The notes under the pieces were generated by a model. It was not told the DNA's origin. It saw only the letters and a program-made list of their open reading frames with translations, and did no database searches. From the NCBI RefSeq assembly GCF_002260845.1, contig NZ_BEDT01000001.1, positions 124,001 to 188,000 on the forward strand: a DNA stretch of 64,000 bases, written 5' to 3'. This stretch comes from Pseudolactococcus reticulitermitis. GTDB lineage: Bacteria > Bacillota > Bacilli > Lactobacillales > Streptococcaceae. The position numbers and the translations under genes were made by a program. Numbering within the stretch: position 1 is the stretch's first letter; each line of letters begins with the position of its first letter. This document shows, one piece after another, positions 59,930-64,000 of this stretch.

Positions 59930-60853
59930 TTAAGCATTTTCAGTAATATATTTATAAACGCCTTGACCAGCAAGTGCACCTTCACCGACTGCTGTCGTGA
60001 TTTGACGGAGGTCTTTTTGGCGAACATCTCCGACTGCGAAAATACCTGGCACTTTCGTTTGCATGCCTTGATCCGTAATAATCCAGCCAATCTCATCCGT
60101 AATCCCAAGATTTTTGACCGTCTCTGTCATCGGATCAATGCCGATATAGACAAAGAGACCACCAAATGCTTTTTCTGTTAGCTCACCCGTCTTGAGATTT
60201 TTAATCCGAACGCCTGTAATCTTCATGTCATTGCCCAAAACTTCCTCAACGGCGGAATCCCAGATAAATGAAATTTTATCATTTGAAAAAGCACGTTCTT
60301 GGATGATTTTTTGAGCGCGGAGTTCATCACGACGGTGTAAAATGGTCACAGAGCTACCGAAACGTGTGAGAAAGAGCGCTTCTTCAACAGCTGAATCGCC
60401 ACCGCCGACAACCAAGATCTCTTGATTACGGAAGAAAGCCCCATCACAAACCGCACAGTAAGAGACACCACGTGCACCATACGCTTCTTCGCCGGGGACA
60501 TTGAGATGTCGATGTTGCGCTCCTGTCGCAATAATCACGGTTTTAGCCTCGAAAACGTCATCTTCCGTGATAACTTGCTTGATACCGTCAGCATTGACCG
60601 TCACATTTTGGACAATGCCGTAAGCATTTTCGACGCCAAGTCCTTCAAGCGGTTCATACATTTTCATCGATAATTCAGGCCCCATGATGGTTTCATAGCC
60701 TGGGTAATTTTCAATTTCAGCAGTATTGTTCATTTGGCCACCGGGCGCGCCACGTTCAAGCAGTAATACTTTGAGTTCACTACGTGCTGCATACATCGCT
60801 GCGGTCATGCCACCAGGCCCAGCACCGATGACAACTGTATCATATAAAGTCAT
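59930..60853 (-). CDS. trxB: Thioredoxin reductase
   Basis: A 307-residue low-molecular-weight thioredoxin reductase. FAD site VVIGAGPGGMTAAMYAARS, redox pair CAVC (VSYCAVCDGAFF, about residues 131-142), NADPH site VVGGGDSAVEEALFL and C-terminal FAD motif GIFAVGDVRQKDLRQITTA are intact. Reduces thioredoxin with NADPH. Located downstream of an amino-acid importer and a DUF4059 gene, but after a gap of 124 bp. Confidence 0.95.
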   Translation of the reverse strand: MTLYDTVVIGAGPGGMTAAMYAARSELKVLLLERGAPGGQMNNTAEIENYPGYETIMGPELSMKMYEPLEGLGVENAYGIVQNVTVNADGIKQVITEDDVFEAKTVIIATGAQHRHLNVPGEEAYGARGVSYCAVCDGAFFRNQEILVVGGGDSAVEEALFLTRFGSSVTILHRRDELRAQKIIQERAFSNDKISFIWDSAVEEVLGNDMKITGVRIKNLKTGELTEKAFGGLFVYIGIDPMTETVKNLGITDEIGWIITDQGMQTKVPGIFAVGDVRQKDLRQITTAVGEGALAGQGVYKYITENA

Positions 60854-60977
60854 GTTTCCCTCCCCTTTTTTGATATGCCTTAAATCATTAGCTCAAGAAT
60901 ATCATAGTAATTATATTCTATATTTCTAGCCTTGAATATGCAAGTATATGGCATTATAAAATTGTCAAAATAACCAC

Positions 60978-61202
60978 TCATCTCGACTTCAAGATAATCA
61001 AGACTGCCAAAACAGCAAAGCTCAAAATTGGAATGGTTAAAATATCAATCAACAAAACGTCAAAAATTTTATTTTGGCGAACATTGATGGGCTTATCATA
61101 ATTCCGTGAAATGGTGCCTAACATATAGAGACCACTGACAATTAAGACAAGGACTGCTGAAATAAATAAAGATTTAAGATAAATAGCTAAAATAGCTTGC
61201 AT
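60978..61202 (-). CDS. DUF4059 family small membrane protein
   Basis: A 74-residue protein with two membrane helices (about 6-28 and 50-70) and a polar loop ('SRNYDKPINVRQNKIFDV'). It matches a short family found in Streptococcaceae between an amino-acid ABC ATPase gene and trxB, as here. It shares one base with the ATPase gene. Function unknown; it may be an accessory to the importer. Confidence 0.78.
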   Translation of the reverse strand: MQAILAIYLKSLFISAVLVLIVSGLYMLGTISRNYDKPINVRQNKIFDVLLIDILTIPILSFAVLAVLIILKSR

Positions 61203-61963
61203 TAGAGAAAACTCCCCGTTTCGAAATTTTTAGTGTGACGTGCGAGAAAAGCTTTTGTTCTTGGATGTTTGGGTGCATAAAAAACGTCTTCTGGTCTGCC
61301 AGATTCGATGATTTTCCCCTGTTCTAAAAAAATCACCTTGGTCGCCACATAATAGACAAAATCCATCTCATGGCTGACAATAATCATCGTTTGACCTGAT
61401 TTTGCAGCTTGAATAATGGACGCTTGAACTTCACTGACTAGCTCTGGGTCAAGCGCTGATGTCGGCTCATCTAGGAGCAATAGTTCTGGTTTCATGGCAA
61501 GTGCTCTCGCAATACCAACCCGTTGTTTTTGACCACCCGATAAAAATTTCGGATAATAATCGACACGATCTGACAGCCCAACATCGGCTAATGCTTGCGT
61601 GGCTTGTGCCAGTGCGGTTGCCTTATCCAGTTTTTTAACTTGAATTAAGCCTTCCATGACATTTTCAAGTGCTGTCCGACGTTCAAATAGATTGAATTGT
61701 TGAAAAACCATGGCTGTTTGACGACGCAGACTCAGAATATCAGCTTGACTGATGGTCGCAAAATCGAGATGCAGGTTACCAATATCGACCTGACCTGAAT
61801 CGGGTGCTTCCAGATAATTAATTGACCGCAAAAATGTCGATTTTCCTGCACCAGATGCCCCAATCAGCGCAATCACATCACCGGGCTCAATGTCTAATGA
61901 CACATCATCCAAAACGACAGTGTCACCAAATTTTTTAGATAGATTTGAAAGTTTGATGGTCAT
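61202..61963 (-). CDS. Polar amino-acid ABC transporter ATPase
   Basis: A 253-residue ATPase of the GlnQ/TcyC group: Walker A GASGAGKSTFLRSINYLE, Q-loop [20 protein letters not shown], signature [19 protein letters not shown], Walker [15 protein letters not shown] and H-loop VSHEMDF. Overlaps the permease gene by 4 bp. Partner of the permease and binding protein upstream. Confidence 0.94.
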   Translation of the reverse strand: MTIKLSNLSKKFGDTVVLDDVSLDIEPGDVIALIGASGAGKSTFLRSINYLEAPDSGQVDIGNLHLDFATISQADILSLRRQTAMVFQQFNLFERRTALENVMEGLIQVKKLDKATALAQATQALADVGLSDRVDYYPKFLSGGQKQRVGIARALAMKPELLLLDEPTSALDPELVSEVQASIIQAAKSGQTMIIVSHEMDFVYYVATKVIFLEQGKIIESGRPEDVFYAPKHPRTKAFLARHTKNFETGSFL

Positions 61964-62862
61964 GCGACATCTCCTCCGCCATTGCCCACCGTGCCTTGAT
62001 CAAAAGGATTTCCTGTCGGGATGAAACGGCGTTTATTTTTGTGTTTTGCTGTAATCTGTAAGTTGCGTTCCAAAAGTCGAATCAAGTTTTCAAAGACAAG
62101 GTTAATCGCCCAATAGACGAGCGCCACAGCGAGATAGCTTTCAAAAACGCGGAAGTTACTGCCGCCGATGATTTTAGCTTCGGCTGTCATCTCAATAACA
62201 CCCGCAACAAAGGCAAGTGATGTGCCTTTGAGCAAGCCCATGAGCGCATTGCCAAGCGGTGCGACAGCAACAGTCGCTGCTTCAGGCAGGGTCACACGCT
62301 TAAAGACTTGAAAATTAGTCATGCCAAGTGATTTGGCTGCCTCAATCTGCCCGACATCAACAGACTCAATCGCTGACCGAATGGTTTCAGAATTATAAGC
62401 CGCTTCATTAAAAGCGAAGGTTAAAATGACAAAAAGCATCGGCGAAATATCATTGATATTATAAGCCGTGCCGTAATTGAGGTTAATCGCTTTGAGAATC
62501 AAAGGAATACCAGTATAAGTCAATAAAAGTTGCACATAAATCGGCGTCCCGCGAATAAAGCTGACGACGAGCGCCCGAATTTGATCTAAAACGGGGATGC
62601 GATTAAGTTTGATTAAGGCTAAGAGCAAACCTAAAACAAGACCTAGCGCCATGGCAATCAAGGTAATAATAAAGGACGTTGGCACGCGACTGATGATTGG
62701 GCTAAAAGCACTAACAAAAGCGTCCCAGTTAAAAATCTTGTCAAAAAACATGCGCCAAAACTCAGCGAACGTGTACTGTCCCTTGACTGTAACACTAATC
62801 ATCAAAATCGCTAAGACAAGAATTGCCAATATCCCGAGGGCTATTTTACTTGCTTTTTTCAT
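61960..62862 (-). CDS. Polar amino-acid ABC transporter permease
   Basis: A 300-residue HisMQ-type permease with five helices; 'VSFIRGTPIYVQLLLTYTG' and the EAA loop 'QIEAAKSLGMTNFQVFKRVT' are characteristic. C-terminal 30 residues are basic and glycine-rich, longer than usual. Sits between the binding protein and ATPase genes. Confidence 0.93.
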   Translation of the reverse strand: MKKASKIALGILAILVLAILMISVTVKGQYTFAEFWRMFFDKIFNWDAFVSAFSPIISRVPTSFIITLIAMALGLVLGLLLALIKLNRIPVLDQIRALVVSFIRGTPIYVQLLLTYTGIPLILKAINLNYGTAYNINDISPMLFVILTFAFNEAAYNSETIRSAIESVDVGQIEAAKSLGMTNFQVFKRVTLPEAATVAVAPLGNALMGLLKGTSLAFVAGVIEMTAEAKIIGGSNFRVFESYLAVALVYWAINLVFENLIRLLERNLQITAKHKNKRRFIPTGNPFDQGTVGNGGGDVA

Positions 62863-62927
62863 GGTGTATCAAAACTTTCTATCGGTTGCTCACCTGATAA
62901 TGAGGCTGACTGCTGCTAAATTTCAGG

Positions 62928-63788
62928 TTACTTGTCAGCATCAGCTGACGGCACAAAATCTCCGCCGAAATATTTTTCTGATAACTCCTTGAGTGTACCA
63001 TTTGCCTGTAGCTTTTTCAAGACCTTGTCAACCTTCGTTTGCAGTTCCTTGCCTTGTGCATCCTTGGTAAATAAGAAATACTCCAAGCCATCGTGAGGAT
63101 CTGTCGTTTCAGAGGCGATATTGACCACTTTCAAATCGGCCAATCCCTTGTCCTTGATAATCGTTTTAAGCGAAATGGCATCATACAATAGGAAATCGAT
63201 TTTTCCTGAGTCGACATCTGCTAACCGACTAGCCGTTGGATAACTTCCATCGATATAGTTGAGTTTAACTTGTTGCTTCGGATTGGCTTCATTGTATTTT
63301 GACAAAATGTTCGTAAAATTAGCAGACGGCAGGACTTCTGTCGATTTTCCAGCCAAGTCAGCCAAGGTTTTGACTTTGACATCAGATTTCACCGCAACCG
63401 CATTATTCGATTTAGACAAAGGTGCTGAGAAGTAATATTTTTCAGCGCGCTCCTCACGCCAACCGATATCATTCGCCGCAAACTGGTAGCGACCTGAATC
63501 TACTCCTGCAATCACACTATCAAAATCTGTTATTTCTACCTTGAGTTTATATTCTGGTAATTCCTTGAAAACCGCACGCGCCACTTCAATATCATAGCCA
63601 GTCGCTTGATCATTTTCAGAGTAAGTGAAAGGTTTCGTATCTGCATCGGTCGCGACAGTTATCGTCGTGACTTTATCGTTTTTAGAGGCATCAGATGTCG
63701 CATTTGACGACGATTTCCCGCAAGCGACTAAAGCCACTGCTGCACCTAAAATTAAACCTGATAGTATCATTTTTTTATATGTTTTCAT
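62928..63788 (-). CDS. Amino-acid ABC transporter substrate-binding lipoprotein
   Basis: A 286-residue lipoprotein (lipobox VACG, about Cys23) with a class II amino-acid binding fold: 'VATDADTKPFTYSENDQATG', 'YDIEVARAVFKELPEYKLKV' and 'GVDSGRYQFAANDIGWREER'. The binding pocket resembles cystine or branched polar amino-acid receptors (TcyA type), and trxB nearby fits cystine, but this is inference. ATG at 63788 has AAGGGG upstream. Confidence 0.9.
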   Translation of the reverse strand: MKTYKKMILSGLILGAAVALVACGKSSSNATSDASKNDKVTTITVATDADTKPFTYSENDQATGYDIEVARAVFKELPEYKLKVEITDFDSVIAGVDSGRYQFAANDIGWREERAEKYYFSAPLSKSNNAVAVKSDVKVKTLADLAGKSTEVLPSANFTNILSKYNEANPKQQVKLNYIDGSYPTASRLADVDSGKIDFLLYDAISLKTIIKDKGLADLKVVNIASETTDPHDGLEYFLFTKDAQGKELQTKVDKVLKKLQANGTLKELSEKYFGGDFVPSADADK

Positions 63789-63882
63789 CAAAAAATCCCC
63801 TTTTTTCTATTATCTATCTAAGATATTTTTATTTTATCATACTTCATTTGACATCATCATCATGAAAGATTATGACCGCCAT

Positions 63883-63913
63883 AAAAAAAATAAAACCCCA
63901 AGGGATTTTATTT
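63883..63913 (-). terminator. Terminator after the edge gene
   Basis: AAATAAAATCCC/GGGGTTTTATTT (one G-U) then TTTTT on the minus strand, about 25 bp beyond the stop of the partial gene. Confidence 0.75.
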
Positions 63914-63939
63914 CAATATCAATCTAGGATGCGTTTCAA

Positions 63940-64000
63940 CTAAATCTTCTGCTCTCTCAGCTTACCGATTAGCATGCCGACGCTTAGGAGGGCGATGACA
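63940..64000 (-). CDS. C-terminal end of a gene cut by the window edge
   Basis: The minus strand reads VIALLSVGMLIGKLREQKI then TAG at 63942-63940. The hydrophobic stretch followed by a charged end suggests the last helix of a membrane protein. Too short to identify. It is followed by a clear terminator, which supports it as a real gene end. Confidence 0.55.
   Translation of the reverse strand, partial: VIALLSVGMLIGKLREQKI

Overview
The window reads as a chromosome segment of a low-to-mid GC Gram-positive coccus of the Streptococcaceae, most like Lactococcus and relatives. Points of similarity: a Lactococcus-type phosphate operon (two binding proteins, two permeases, two ATPases, phoU), a glutamine transporter with two binding domains fused to the permease, divergent ccpA/pepQ, PurR-type PurBoxes about 77 bp upstream of the predicted transcription starts, and a secG-rnr-smpB block. 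Base composition looks richer in GC than L. lactis, so a raffinolactis/piscium-type lineage is possible; this is inference, since no 16S rRNA or marker search could be made.

Layout. 1-3.6 kb: an ABC export pair (permease cut by the window edge) and an ABC-F ATPase. 3.7-17 kb: an accessory island with a small membrane protein, a HicAB toxin-antitoxin pair, a degraded gene, one orphan CRISPR repeat with its own promoter-like sequence, a PemK/MazF-like toxin with a RelB/DinJ-like antitoxin, a 27-repeat CRISPR array and a complete type I-E cas operon (cas3-cse1-cse2-cas7-cas5-cas6e-cas1-cas2/DEDDh fusion). 17-26.6 kb: mutS2-cvpA, a PadR/DUF1700/DUF4097 operon, an SdpR/SdpI-like pair, an MFS transporter, ccpA and pepQ. 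26.7-39.3 kb: glnPQ, nagB, queA, two exporters, purF, ispG, a purine permease and a Cof-type phosphatase. 39.3-43.1 kb: YhgE/Pip membrane protein with a divergent TetR regulator and a DnaQ-like exonuclease. 43.2-49.5 kb: pst-phoU. 49.7-52.6 kb: an iron-siderophore/cobalamin-type ABC importer. 52.9-55.8 kb: a hyaluronan-synthase-like glycosyltransferase with a UDP-glucose dehydrogenase, followed by a decayed membrane-protein gene. 56.6-64 kb: smpB, rnr, secG, trxB, DUF4059 and an amino-acid ABC importer, then the end of a further gene.

How it works together. The cas operon is one tightly overlapping transcription unit from a promoter upstream of cas3, and the array begins 13 bp after the last cas stop codon. 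A good promoter for the array sits across that junction: its -35 is in the last codons of cas2 and its -10 is mostly inside the first repeat. The orphan repeat 1 kb beyond the array has an extended -10 overlapping the start of the repeat, which makes a CreA-like RNA worth testing, although I found no target for it. Outside the island the genes are mostly core metabolism with readable control sites: NagR-type operator, two PurBoxes, 11-bp-spaced PHO-type repeats, cre-like palindromes, a PadR operator, and a palindrome over the -35 of the metal-type importer. Two genes (cvpA, queA) appear to be leaderless.
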